This document shows positions 19,070-29,929 of a stretch of 36,535 nucleotides of DNA, piece by piece. Origin of the DNA: Tritrichomonas foetus (lineage: Eukaryota; Parabasalia; Tritrichomonadida; Tritrichomonadidae). The position numbers and the translations under genes are program-made. The stretch lies in the NCBI GenBank assembly GCA_001839685.1, contig MLAK01000696.1:1-36535 (forward strand). Direction: 5' to 3'. The notes under the pieces are model-generated. The model was given only the letters and a program-made list of their open reading frames with translations. It was not told where the DNA came from and ran no database searches. How positions within the stretch are numbered: the first letter of the stretch is position 1; every line of letters starts with the position of its first letter.

Positions 19070-22000
19070 TCACTTTTTCTCAGGTTCTTCTTTCTTTGAT
19101 TCTTCGCTATTGTTTTGTTCAGGTCCTTTTTCATTTTCTGAAACAGTTTCTACTTTTTGTTTCTTTTCTTCTTCAATACGCTTTTTCTCAGCTTCTTCTT
19201 CTTCTTGTTTATGTTTTTCTTCGAGTCTTCTCTCCCAGATAGCCATATTCTTTGTTACTTGTTCAACTAAAGCTTTCATTCCAGGCATAATTTTTGCATC
19301 AAGTTCAAACAAAGGTAAACAAACTGAGTGATAAAATGCAATTTGACTCTTTTCAACATCCAAATGCTCTCTATCGTTCATTGGAGAACATTCCATTCCA
19401 CTTGCTTTTTCAAAATCACCTTGCCTAAAGAATTCTTCACATAAATCTGTACACCAAAGGTTAGCAATATCAAATCTTCGTGAAACATTTGAAATATCAG
19501 CAGTTTTAATCATTAATTCCATAACCAGCAACCTATCTTTTTCGGATTTCTGCCATTGGCGTTTTTTAGCAAGCATTTCATTACCTTGCTCAACAATTTG
19601 GAAATGCTTTGCCATATCTGTAGATAAAATCAAGTTTATTAATAAAGCCCACATTTTGGTAATTTCACTTTCATCAAGAGAATGAAGCATATTGGATTCA
19701 TCACGGGTTAGAATATTAATCATAACAGTGCAGTGATGTGTTTCCATAACACTTTGGTTTCTAAATAGAATACCAAGTGGTGTTTGTGCTTTAACATTAT
19801 ATTGGTTTGAAAATCCATCGTGATTTGCATCATGACAAATACTAGAAACTAATAAAGCGAAAATTTCAAATTTGGTAAATGTTTTCATTAATCCATTACT
19901 ATGAATTTGATGAGCCATAAATTGAGTTACATCAATGGCATGAATCCAATTGTGATAAGGAACTTGATTATATGTTTCTTTAACAGAACAAAGGAAGTGG
20001 AAAAGCATTTCATTACTAATCTTAAATTCATCTTGTAAACCAAATAAGTCGAATAAATAGAAGACTTCTTTTACAAGACCAATTTCTTTGAAATCATTTG
20101 GCGAGAAGTCTCTAGAAATTGCAGTTTTCAATTGCTCATCTGATAATAAAAGTTTTTCTGGTGTTTTAAACGCATCTCTTTCATCTGTATTCATATACAT
20201 TTGAATTTCTACTTCAGAAGCACCAAGCATGGCAATATTTTTGAGTTTAGATCTTTCAAGCGAAATTGATAAGAAAACTGAATAACTTTCCAGAAGTTTC
20301 TGTTCATCGAATGTGAATTTTTGTTTATTCTTCTTCCATTGCATTAAAACAGCGCCCATAACAGCACGATCTGAAGATAAAATCGGTACACAAATCATTG
20401 AGCGTTCTGGTTTATCCTGATAATTTTCAAGGAATGATTCTTTGGTTCCAATAACTTGTTCAATGATTTTATTTCTCGCTTCTTCTTCTTTGGCTGCTTC
20501 TGCATCGAAACCTGAAGATTTACCTTGCATTAATTTAGCAATAATTGCACGTTTAACACCAAGACTATCTTCCATTTCTTCTTGTTTCTTTTGTTGAGTT
20601 TTAGCAATTTTAGCTTCAATATCTTCATCTAAAACATAAGGTGTGAAATTAATTCCATTATTTTCTATCATGAACAAAGCAGCACGAACAGCACCCATAA
20701 CTTTTCTAGAGTTCTTCAAAATTTCTTCAATACATTTCTTAATTGTTTGTGGTTGAGAAAGTGAATAAGAAATTTCTAAGAAAGAACGAAGTTGTAACGA
20801 CAAATCAATAGAAGCACGATAAAGTCTCGCATTTTCTAAAGAAATACCACAGAAAACATTAAAGATTTTAATCATTGATTCATCTTCTGCTGTAAAAACA
20901 CCATCAAGTTTATTAATCATTTCAGTAACACCACAAATTTGATTCTGTTCATCAAAAATTGGAACAGAAAGAATAGTTAAAGTTCGATAACCGGTTGCAA
21001 GATCAGTTGCTTTGTTAAATCTTTTATCTTCATAAGCATCCTGAATATTCAAGATTTCTCCTGTTGTTGCTGTATAACCGACAATACCAGCATTAATTGG
21101 AATTTCAATGGCATTTGCTAAACCACCCATAAATGTAGTAACAAGTTTATCATGTGTTTCATTTACAATAAACAAAGAACAACGATCAGATTTAACAAGT
21201 TCGCAAGCTCTGGCCATAATATTTGGAATCAGATCGTCCATTTTAAGTTGACAAGATAAATACTCAGCAACTTCAAGAAGAGCTCTTAATCGTTTTTGTT
21301 GATGCATTGAGTCCTTTAAAGCACGATGATTCTTTTCAACAATTTCTGCAGATGTCAATGATGAAATTACATAAGGAATAACTCTAGCTAATATTTTTTC
21401 ATCATTATCTGTGAAAAACTGAGGAGTTCTTTTACCACGAAGAATGACTGCATATAAAAGTGGATTGTCTGGATCTCGTACAGGAATAGATAAACAAGAA
21501 TAATCACCATTTCCGTCTGTTTTTTCATGATAGGCAGAATGAACACGTGCAGAAATGCAGGATACTGGAACAGCTTGTCTTAACACAAATCCGGCGATTC
21601 CTGCCTCACTTTTAGACATATCCACAGCTTTATTAGAATTTGCACGATAAACAGAAATTTTATCAGTTTGAGTATTATATCTCCAAACCTCAGCTGAACG
21701 ACAACAAAATAGAGTAGATAATTTTTCGGATACAGTTTCAACAAATTGTTTCAATCGATAAGTTTTCATAAGGTCAGAAACAAAAGAATCATCTAGACCT
21801 GGTTGGAAAAGCCATCGTGAATACATCTGGCATTTGTTTTGAAAGTATTCCGCAAATTTTTCATCATCATCTGTAAAAGGAGGTGATGTTTTATTTCTGG
21901 TGATCGCAATTACACCTTTTACAGTCGAAAAACTGTCGTACACAGGGAAAATTAAAACTTGACTGTCAGGCTGAATCATATTCCCTTCAATTTTTAAAGA

Positions 22001-22690
22001 ATATGAAATGTGTGAAGATGCCTGGTTAACTCGAACAATTTGACGAGAAAATTGAACAAATCCGGTTATGCCTATGCCATGAGGACAATAGGCTGTTGTT
22101 GACGGACAATACAAAACTTTGACTGAAGAAATATCATGAAAAAATAGAACTTTTTCAGCAAGAAAATATACTTGAAGAGTGGTTTCGATTAAACAATGAA
22201 GGGCAGTCGTTGCGGAGCCGGAAGCTATTTTATCGAATGCATCTTCCATTTTAAGGTGCGCTTGAAGACTCGTATTCAGATGATGATGGGCTGTTTGTGG
22301 AATGGGATTCGATAAACTCGTTTTGCTGGTATTTCGGTCTGAAGACGTTGGTGAATTTGTTTTATCTTTTTTGGTATTCAATGGAGGCAGCCCATCGTTT
22401 TTTGCTTGATCACATTTCGTTAAAAATAAATTCATCGAATCATCAGGCTTTCGTTTGTTTTTCATTTTTTCGATACGCTGTGACCGTTTAAGTGATAATT
22501 TACGTGAAAGATAAGGCGCGAACTGGTCGATTGGTGGCGGTGGAGGATTCGAATCATTATATAAAACTTCGAGCGGATGAGATTCTTTGGTAACAACAGG
22601 CGAGATTGGGCGGAGAGCGATCAAATCTTTCACCAAGGACCTTCTTTCGGCCTGCTGGTGAATTTTCTTAAGGACTTTGATCGACGCCAT
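19070..22690 (-). CDS. Multi-GAF-domain 3',5'-cyclic nucleotide phosphodiesterase
   Basis: A 1206-residue class I phosphodiesterase that would hydrolyse cAMP and/or cGMP. The N-terminal 140 residues are basic and low-complexity. Three or four GAF-like segments follow: about 155-290 and 315-450 (divergent), about 470-625 (typical, with NKLDG at 593-597, an NKFDE-like signature) and about 640-850 (with a long charged insert at about 695-765). The catalytic domain (about 880-1140) has HNWIH at 913-917, CHDANHDG with H953 and D954, metal-ligand D1065 in KTADIS, and the purine-contacting Gln at 1116 in KSQI. All match active PDEs. The C-terminal 60 residues are a Lys/Glu coiled tail. There is no membrane segment, so it is probably cytosolic. 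Animal GAF-PDEs carry at most two GAF domains. The minus-strand AACGA (22740-22744) is upstream of the start. Substrate preference cannot be read from sequence. Confidence 0.95.
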   Translation of the reverse strand: MASIKVLKKIHQQAERRSLVKDLIALRPISPVVTKESHPLEVLYNDSNPPPPPIDQFAPYLSRKLSLKRSQRIEKMKNKRKPDDSMNLFLTKCDQAKNDGLPPLNTKKDKTNSPTSSDRNTSKTSLSNPIPQTAHHHLNTSLQAHLKMEDAFDKIASGSATTALHCLIETTLQVYFLAEKVLFFHDISSVKVLYCPSTTAYCPHGIGITGFVQFSRQIVRVNQASSHISYSLKIEGNMIQPDSQVLIFPVYDSFSTVKGVIAITRNKTSPPFTDDDEKFAEYFQNKCQMYSRWLFQPGLDDSFVSDLMKTYRLKQFVETVSEKLSTLFCCRSAEVWRYNTQTDKISVYRANSNKAVDMSKSEAGIAGFVLRQAVPVSCISARVHSAYHEKTDGNGDYSCLSIPVRDPDNPLLYAVILRGKRTPQFFTDNDEKILARVIPYVISSLTSAEIVEKNHRALKDSMHQQKRLRALLEVAEYLSCQLKMDDLIPNIMARACELVKSDRCSLFIVNETHDKLVTTFMGGLANAIEIPINAGIVGYTATTGEILNIQDAYEDKRFNKATDLATGYRTLTILSVPIFDEQNQICGVTEMINKLDGVFTAEDESMIKIFNVFCGISLENARLYRASIDLSLQLRSFLEISYSLSQPQTIKKCIEEILKNSRKVMGAVRAALFMIENNGINFTPYVLDEDIEAKIAKTQQKKQEEMEDSLGVKRAIIAKLMQGKSSGFDAEAAKEEEARNKIIEQVIGTKESFLENYQDKPERSMICVPILSSDRAVMGAVLMQWKKNKQKFTFDEQKLLESYSVFLSISLERSKLKNIAMLGASEVEIQMYMNTDERDAFKTPEKLLLSDEQLKTAISRDFSPNDFKEIGLVKEVFYLFDLFGLQDEFKISNEMLFHFLCSVKETYNQVPYHNWIHAIDVTQFMAHQIHSNGLMKTFTKFEIFALLVSSICHDANHDGFSNQYNVKAQTPLGILFRNQSVMETHHCTVMINILTRDESNMLHSLDESEITKMWALLINLILSTDMAKHFQIVEQGNEMLAKKRQWQKSEKDRLLVMELMIKTADISNVSRRFDIANLWCTDLCEEFFRQGDFEKASGMECSPMNDREHLDVEKSQIAFYHSVCLPLFELDAKIMPGMKALVEQVTKNMAIWERRLEEKHKQEEEEAEKKRIEEEKKQKVETVSENEKGPEQNNSEESKKEEPEKK

Positions 22691-23535
22691 TTAGTATAAA
22701 TTTTGAAAATATGTATTTTATTTTGAATATAAAAAAAACTCGTTATGAGGAGATTTGAAAAGAGTTGATATTTGAAAAATTCCAGATAAAGTATAGAATA
22801 AAAAAATAAACATTTGAATTATTTGTATATTATAGAATTTCGTAGTTTAACAATGCGAAGATTATTTCGAGATGATTTCAGAAATCTATGAGAAATCCTA
22901 TTTCTTATTATTTGGCATCAACGGAGTGACTACGTTTTCCACGAGACGAGTGAAACAATCTCGAGATTTGATGAGTTAGAAGAATGGACCAAAATTTTCA
23001 GATGAGATATTGACTGATTATTCATTGAAAAAGTTTTGTAATTTTTGAGAAAAAATCCGTTATTTATGACCAGATGAGTTATGAAAAAGTTAAAATGATA
23101 TTTGTTAACTTATATGGTTGATGTAAAAAATATTTAATGTGATGTGAAACACATATCGAATTAGCAAAACTTTTTTCGGTGAGTGAGAGGAATAGTTAAT
23201 GCTTTAATTAATTAAATAGTTATTACTTTGAGTGTATATTATTTTGGGCGCAAGCAATATCTTCTATGCAATCTCAATATGAAAATATTGTCAAAATTAG
23301 ATTCTTTGAGATTTCAGAATTAGAGAAAGTCTATATCTATCAAATATTATCATTTTATATCAATTTTCTGCCGATAATAATAATTTGAATTATTTGTATA
23401 TAATATTTTGAAAGTAAGATGATGAAATGTAATGATTCAAATAGTGAATAACTCATACAATATGAAATATATCATAGAAAAAGTTCATCGTCTCGATCCA
23501 TTCATTCAATGTAAAAATAAATAAAATCAAATCTG
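22691..23535. other. Divergent promoter region, 845 bases
   Basis: It lies between the PDE (-) and LRR (+) starts. On the PDE side are AACGA (22740-22744) and a TCAAAATTT near the start. On the LRR side are GAAAAAGTTCAT (23477-23488) and TCATT (23502-23506). The middle holds nothing I recognise. Confidence 0.45.
23502..23506 (+). promoter_or_regulatory. Candidate Initiator TCATT upstream of the LRR gene
   Basis: The A lies 32 bases before the ATG at 23536, a little longer than the other leaders here. It sits in CCATTCATTCAATG. Weak on its own. Confidence 0.3.
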
Positions 23536-25878
23536 ATGCAATCTATCGATTATATTTACATTGATGACGCCAAGCTCGAGCAAATGCGCACACATTGTTG
23601 GTGTGAATTTGAGCAGCCTCTTCTTGCTGCTCCAGTCGAATTTAAACTTTCAACGACCAATTCATTTTCATCAGGCTTTTTAATGATCACCCGCGGGTCC
23701 AACTACCTCTTCAAATCCAAGATATTCGGTGGCATTGAGTTTCTCCAAGAGTTCCATTTACTTAACGTCAACGTTCTTCACTGCAGCATTGGACAAATGA
23801 TATTCGATATGAATAATGGCACAATCATCACATTGAAAACCGACGATGTCTCTCAAATCACGTATACAATATTAAACGTCTTCAAAACCGCCACTTACGG
23901 ATTGGCAGCAGATGTCCAATCAATTCGAGTGGATTCGACAATTCAGTTTACCGACGTTAACATCAACGAAAGACCAGAAAGGCTCATGAAATGGCGCGCA
24001 ATATTTTTAGCTCACTATTATGCAATTAAAGGCGAGCAACTCTACACTGTTGACTATTTTAATAAATGGGAAGGGAAACAGACACCAGTTATGCTAATTG
24101 GTCCATCACTTCATCCAGGCAATTTTGCAAATGCTTTTGGTCATGCAATTGCATGGGAAACACAACTTAATACTGTTGTTTTCCAAAGATTTGCGCCGAC
24201 GAGATTTGGCGGGCTTTTTGATTCACTTGTTGAAAATGCACAGACTATACTCCGAATTGCTTTTACAGATTATGAAAACAGTGAAAGACTGCTTTTATTC
24301 AGTGGGTGTCGAATTTCTCGTTCAAGTATTAAAAAATACAACTTTCTGAGAGTAATTTCATCAGTTGTTCTCAATTTTTTTGAAAAAAGTGGAGGGCTTC
24401 CACAAATTGAGAATCTTGAATTACATAAAATTAAAATTGAAGCACCTGAATTTACTCAACTTTGTAGATTCGCCGAACAAAATGAAGCGATGAAGAAAAC
24501 AGTGAAATATTTCGAACTCTCGAGAACAACAATAACAAACTTTCCAACAAAAGATTTATCATCAATGATTGGTTCATTTTCTAAACTTGAATCAATTTCG
24601 CTTCGTGGGTTAAACGGTGATGGCCTTCGATTTTTAAATGCAATAATTCGATCAAAAGCACCTATTAGAGCAATTCATCTAAATTATTTGAATTTTAGAT
24701 CATCTTTTGAAAAAGTCCAGTTACCAGAAACTCTTCTTCAACTTGATTTATCACAGAGCAATTTCAGTGAGGAAGCATTTACTTCTTTCATTTCATCAAT
24801 GACTCGTGTTCAAGCTAAGATTCCATTCATTGTTCAATTGATTAACATAAACGGTGGAAGAAAAGGTGATATAGCAAAATTATTAAATGCACTTCCAAAA
24901 ATTGATATTGGAACCTGTCAGCCAGTAATCAGTGAATTTGATTTCAGTAATAATTTCATCCCAGCTGAATCATCAAGACAGCTTTTTGCTTTTCTTTTCA
25001 CACAAAAACAATATCTCCGTCATCTTGCTTTGAATTGTATTTCTACCGATGATCATGTTTTGTTATTGAAGAATGTAATGACTCTTATTACTTCATTGCA
25101 ACTTCCTGCAATTGATCTTTGTGGTAATCCAACATCTGGTCATTACAGTGGTTTCGAACCAGTCACTCTGGCGCAATTTGTTCAAGCTCTTGCTGCACAA
25201 AACGTTCGATTCCTTCGACGAATTTCCCTTTCCAATTCTCGAATTGGTGCAAATGGCTTAACAGCACTTTCTCAGCTTGTTGAAGCATCATCGTCACTTA
25301 ATGAAATCTCTGCTGATGGTGCCTTCCTTCCGCCTGTCCAAGCAAATGCTGCAAACTCCACTCCCTCTAATAATGCAAGCTCAAGCACACCTAATCACAG
25401 TGTGAATGATGGAAGCAATCAAAATCCAAATGATGAATTTGATTTATTATTCAATTCGCCAAGTTCAAACTCTGCAACTAATTATTTCACGGGTACAAAT
25501 TCTAGTGGAAATCATGTAGTTGAAGGAGAAGCAGCAAATACTGAAGCTTTAATTAAGTTATGGGCAGCGGTTTCTCGAAAAGCTTCAATCATTACTAGTG
25601 ATTCGCCAGACAAAGATATGCAGGTACTTGGATTAATCACTGGAAAACTTTCACAAGATGGACAAGCAGCAATTCGAGCTGCCCACACCAGACAAAGACC
25701 AACAACTGCTGGAAAGAGAACTGCCTATTGCATCAACACTTTCGCAAATGGAAACACACCAACTTTTGGAGGAGATATTTTTGCTGAGAGTTCACGCGCA
25801 GGATTGGATGGTGGTGACAATGATTTTGCAACACATGAACAGGACCGTGACAACGTCCCTTTAGCTACTGAAGAATAA
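23536..25878 (+). CDS. Leucine-rich-repeat protein with CARMIL-like architecture
   Basis: A 780-residue soluble protein. Residues about 30-125 are beta-rich and could be a divergent PH domain (FLMITRGSNYLFKS). A helical linker (about 150-175, LMKWRAIFLAHYYAIKG) follows. The LRR array then runs from about 195 to about 595, in irregular units such as LESISLRGLNGDGLRFLNAI, LLQLDLSQSNFSEEAF and LRRISLSNSRIGANGLTAL. The tail (about 600-780) is disordered and Ser/Asn/Pro-rich. PH, linker, LRR and disordered tail is the CARMIL plan, in which the protein recruits and uncaps actin-capping protein. No clear capping-protein-interaction motif is visible in the tail, so the equivalence is uncertain, and a general trichomonad LRR protein is the alternative. 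The gene uses more C and G at its 5' end than at its 3' end. Confidence 0.9.
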   Translation: MQSIDYIYIDDAKLEQMRTHCWCEFEQPLLAAPVEFKLSTTNSFSSGFLMITRGSNYLFKSKIFGGIEFLQEFHLLNVNVLHCSIGQMIFDMNNGTIITLKTDDVSQITYTILNVFKTATYGLAADVQSIRVDSTIQFTDVNINERPERLMKWRAIFLAHYYAIKGEQLYTVDYFNKWEGKQTPVMLIGPSLHPGNFANAFGHAIAWETQLNTVVFQRFAPTRFGGLFDSLVENAQTILRIAFTDYENSERLLLFSGCRISRSSIKKYNFLRVISSVVLNFFEKSGGLPQIENLELHKIKIEAPEFTQLCRFAEQNEAMKKTVKYFELSRTTITNFPTKDLSSMIGSFSKLESISLRGLNGDGLRFLNAIIRSKAPIRAIHLNYLNFRSSFEKVQLPETLLQLDLSQSNFSEEAFTSFISSMTRVQAKIPFIVQLININGGRKGDIAKLLNALPKIDIGTCQPVISEFDFSNNFIPAESSRQLFAFLFTQKQYLRHLALNCISTDDHVLLLKNVMTLITSLQLPAIDLCGNPTSGHYSGFEPVTLAQFVQALAAQNVRFLRRISLSNSRIGANGLTALSQLVEASSSLNEISADGAFLPPVQANAANSTPSNNASSSTPNHSVNDGSNQNPNDEFDLLFNSPSSNSATNYFTGTNSSGNHVVEGEAANTEALIKLWAAVSRKASIITSDSPDKDMQVLGLITGKLSQDGQAAIRAAHTRQRPTTAGKRTAYCINTFANGNTPTFGGDIFAESSRAGLDGGDNDFATHEQDRDNVPLATEE

Positions 25879-26208
25879 CTTATAAGTTTTTTTTTAGCAA
25901 ATTATCAGAAAATAGAAGGACATAGAAACTCTCTAAAATGATTAATTCTTAGTTTTATGAAATTTTGGGATGAAACATTGTTAATATGCATTCTGTATGA
26001 ATCTGAACAAAATAATTTAGATTATCAATTAAATAATTCCCAAATAAAAAAGTAAATTTTCTAATTTATATGCATTCTATTTTTGGCTTTTTATTAGACG
26101 CTTATTGAGATTTATCAATCTGTTATTTTGTGTAATGATGAATCGGACCAGTTATAAAAGTTTCACTTTTTCATATACCTATGAAAAACTGCACTGTTGT
26201 TCCTGTTT
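25879..26208. other. Intergenic region, no feature
   Basis: About 330 AT-rich bases downstream of the LRR gene and before the 597-bp inverted-repeat element. Nothing recognised. Confidence 0.4.
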
Positions 26209-26811
26209 TAAGGGGGTTGTCTGTCAAATTTATTCTATCGTCATATGTATTAAAAATAAGAAATAAAAGGATGGAAGATTTTAAAAATAAAAGAGGAAAA
26301 GCTCAAAGAAAAAAGACAAAGTCAGAAGCTAAAACAGAACTATCGCATATAAATATTTAGAAATCAACAATATTTTTATGAGATAAATTAATCGAATTTT
26401 TGAAATTTCTTTTATGTTGACTTTTTCTGATACACATTAATTTGAAAGGATCTTTTATGTTATTATTTCATGGCGTTTACTGAATTTAAATGGTTGTGTC
26501 GATTATTTTTAAAATTTAAAACGAAAAATAACTCCGTGAGCATTGGGCCATATGTTTTGACATCCATACAATCATCAATAATGTCTGAAATACTAAAACG
26601 AAATAGAGCAGAAAATTAAGATATATCGATTTGAGGAAATTTCGAAATTTAATTTTTTGCTGTAAAATTTGGATCGGCTCGGTAAATAAATATATAAAAG
26701 CTTGGTTTGTACTGAATTATTCTGCAAAAGATCAGCGTAGAGTTCTTCTCCGTTATTTTGTTAATAAAGATTTTATGCGCACTTTTTTCGAGCGGTTAGA
26801 CAACCCCCTAA
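26209..26811. mobile_element. 597-bp DNA-transposon-like element with 11-bp inverted termini and TAA duplication
   Basis: GGGGGTTGTCT at 26212-26222 is answered by AGACAACCCCC at 26798-26808, a perfect 11-bp inverted repeat. Both ends are flanked by TAA (26209-26211 and 26809-26811), as expected for a 3-bp target-site duplication. G-rich termini with a 3-bp TWA duplication are the habit of PIF/Harbinger elements, so this may be a non-autonomous relative. A Tc1/mariner origin with TA duplication is an alternative. The interior is AT-rich and has no intact transposase. Its longest open stretch (26631-26819) starts without ATG and is not convincing. Confidence 0.55.
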
Positions 26812-27040
26812 GGATGTAGCTCCACCGATCAAAAAACACTCAAAATGCTTTTCAATGATACCATTCAAAATAAAAATTGAGAAAACTTCAATTTATTTGT
26901 TCCTGTTGCAACTAGAAAAGGAAACCTAAAAAAGTGTCAAAATTTTATCGCCATTTTTATTTCGGATGGTAGATCCCAATACTTCCCTGAGGAAGCCAAA
27001 TTAAAGGTATCTTTTAGCCGCATATAAATCATTTCATTTA

Positions 27041-28017
27041 TAGACAAAGCATGTTCAAAAAGCCGCAACGTGCCTCATCGCTATTCCCAATCACGCAAAC
27101 GATTCCCACACCCAAGCTGCTAGATATAAAAGAATCTCATTAGGATTTAAGCAAGTATTAAGAAATTATGTTAAGAGATCCACATGCGAAAAGAAAGCCT
27201 CAAGAAACAATTTGAAATTGCGGCAATTGAATTCCCAGTTATTTTAAAAGGACGCAAAATTATTCTGCCAACAGAGGAAGAAGTTAATGCTGTTTTAGCC
27301 TACACGAAACTATTCCCTGTTGGCTATCAAAGATGCCATTATGCATTAAATTCCAGAGGATTCCCGATTAAAATCAATACAGTCAATGCAATCTATGAGA
27401 TATATGATCTATTTGTATATATTGACGGATATAAACCTAATAGTGAACACGATAAAAGTTTTGTTGCAGAAATAGTCAATCAATTATAGCATACAGATCT
27501 TCATCAAATTAGCTCAACAGACACCATAATAAATGGACAAGAAATCATCATAAAGCATTACATTGTTGCCTTTCTAGATGATCTGTCACGATACCTTATT
27601 CATACTGCAATAATCAGCGACAAGATGAACACCACAGTAGCAAACGAACTCATTCGCGCACTTAACAAATAACCTGGCCCTTAAAGTATCCTCATTGACA
27701 ACGGTGGTGTGTTTGTCGGCCAAGAATTCCAAGCAGTTATTCAGCGCTTTGGCATTCGTGGCCGCAGGACTCTCTCATACACTCCCCAACAAAAAGAGAA
27801 AATGGAGAGATGGTGGCAAACGTATGACATGTCCAAAGCTAATGATACAACATTGGATCAGTTAGTATATGAGTACAACTACCACTGGAAGCATGTAGGA
27901 GCATCCAAACTTCTTCAGAGACCATGCGCACCAACTAATGTCTGGAACGAAGAGCCAAATTGGGTTCCAGGTCTACCAGATATCATTGATTTCACCAACG
28001 GGAACCCACTCAAGTGA
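27041..28017 (+). pseudogene. Degenerate DD35E integrase (rve fold) of a trichomonad transposon
   Basis: A broken integrase/transposase. One frame from 27184 to 28017 carries three in-frame stops: TAG at 27487, in the position of a Trp before HTDLH, and TAA at 27670 and 27682. The catalytic triad survives: Asp in HTDLH (27496), Asp in LIDNGG (27697) and Glu in QQKEKMERWW (27805). Exactly 35 residues separate the last two, the retroviral-integrase D,D35E spacing. The C-terminus is an NYHW-containing segment ending at 28017. Before 27184 the reading seems to continue in another frame (about 27044-27180, with QAARYKRISLGFKQVLRNY), so a frameshift is likely too. Such integrases in trichomonads belong to Maverick/Polinton or related elements. 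No partner genes lie alongside, so this is a stranded, inactive fragment. The breaks are described as found. Confidence 0.85.
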
Positions 28018-28119
28018 TACAAATTAAAAGTACTACAAACACATTATTCTTATCTATTTCTTGCGTCTTTATTAAACATTTCTCGAGCGGAGCCAATGGG
28101 TTAATTCGAGAATTCCTAC

Positions 28120-28305
28120 TTAACAAATATCATTGATTTTTTGATAAGTACTAAGATAAAGTGGCATTAAACGGTCAGCTGCTTCCGATATACATGCCAA
28201 AAATGAATCACGACGAATACCTCGATTAATCTTGAAATGAAACAAATGTTCCTCTTTCAATTCGACTGAAATTACTACTTTTTTCTTTTTCCAACACACT
28301 CCCAA
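28120..28305 (-). pseudogene. Possible fragment of a pogo/Tc1-like DDE transposase
   Basis: On the minus strand a short open stretch encodes a RGIRRDSFLACISEAADRLMPL-like segment (about 28155-28225). It resembles the region after the first catalytic Asp in DDE_1 (pogo/jerky/Tigger) transposases. The matching part is under 40 residues, has no catalytic residue in view, and the upstream half seems to need another frame. It would be a relic of a second element inserted next to the integrase pseudogene. Assignment rests on pattern memory only. Confidence 0.3.
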
Positions 28306-29929
28306 TCATCAATTCTTGTGAAACATTATTATTCAGAATGGAATAAAGAAAAAATCGATATTTAGAATATCCAATAACATAATAAAATAACTTTGATATT
28401 TTTTTATCATTTAATCAGTTTTAATATTCTTATTGTTCTTGATCAAATATAAATTTAAGATGAATGGAGTTGTTCATTTATGACGAAAGCAATTATGAAG
28501 CAACAATGGACATTAAAAACTGGGTTTACAGGTTGATCGTGCTTTTACAACTTTTTCTTCTAATTTTTTATGTTTTCATTTTCTAAGGCTATTCGGCAGT
28601 TGGCTACATTATTTTAAGTCATGTGAATATTTACTTAATAATAAAACTTTTTACATAGCCTTCTTCTATAAATTAGTTTACAGCGTAAATTATATTGATT
28701 TTTGTTAATTTATAAGTCTAGAAACTTACGAATAAAATTGAACGCATCATTGGATCAAAAATGAAAAACAGCGAGACACTCCTTGCTATATATGATTTAT
28801 CCATATAGCTGAAATATTCGCCTGTATTTCAATTGTGGATTCAATTAAGCAATGTCATAACAATTACACTTTTTCTACAATTCAGAATCATAAAGAGCCA
28901 TAGGCATTTTATTTTAAAACAAATGAAATGGAAGATGAGGCCAAATTTCCCGAATTTTAACAATATATGAAAGGATTACGAAGGGAAATGAGAGGTGATT
29001 TTAAGCCTTATAAAAAAAGCCCTATAACACCAACGTTATAACGTTTATTAAAAATGGGGAATAAAAGCCTTATAATGGCTAACAGCAAAGAAATATATCA
29101 AACACTAAATTAATCATCAAAAATAAGAAGAAATCCTAGAAACCGTTCAGGAATTTAACATTATTATATTCTTGACGTACTAAGCTTTGAACAATCAATC
29201 AGAAAATTAACCAGACTAACAACAGTTTAAGTAATTGCAGGCATAGATGAACAGTTTTTCTGATACCCTCAGGAAACTTCATTGTTTCATGGCCTATCTT
29301 CATTTTGCTCTTGGTGTTTGTTCATGACAAATTTTCTATTGTTGCTTTATAAAATAAAGCAATGTCTGTATTATATGCCGTAGTGCAGAGGTGTGCTCCT
29401 GTAGTGCAGAGGAAGGGATGGATGGGTGAGTGAAGAATAATACAATTGTATGGCAATGGATCTGATCTGTTTTTTCTTCAAACATATGAATAACAACTAC
29501 GGTTAATGAAAATTGTTGTTTATTACGATAAAAAATATCGACGTAATTACTTTGTAATGTGTACATGCAACATTTTGATGTGTCTATGAGCTCTCCTCTC
29601 AAAAGATTTTACAATTGCCATTATTCATCAGCAATTAATGAATCAAAAAACCGAACTATTCAAGCAGAGAAATTTAAATTGGAATTGAAGTTGCAAAGTT
29701 TGATATTTACCATATTGAATGCTGTTGAAGTTATATAGTGGTTTGCTATGATTTGCAATGGCTTCTCGAAAAACGATCACTTCGTTTGATTCAAACTTGC
29801 CATTAAATATTTTTTATGTCTACATGAAAGATGCTGATGAGCCTGCATCCCAAAAATAATATTTTGATATTTCAAATCTACTTTTCATTGAAGATTCGGA
29901 AATTCGAAAAATTATTCACTTATTTTATT

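Noticed and set aside
26631..26819. 62-residue frame inside the 597-bp element
   Set aside because: It starts without ATG, reads through the right terminus, and shows no transposase motif.
29336..29602. 88-residue minus-strand frame
   Set aside because: It overlaps a 21-base-period direct repeat and has no domain or promoter support.
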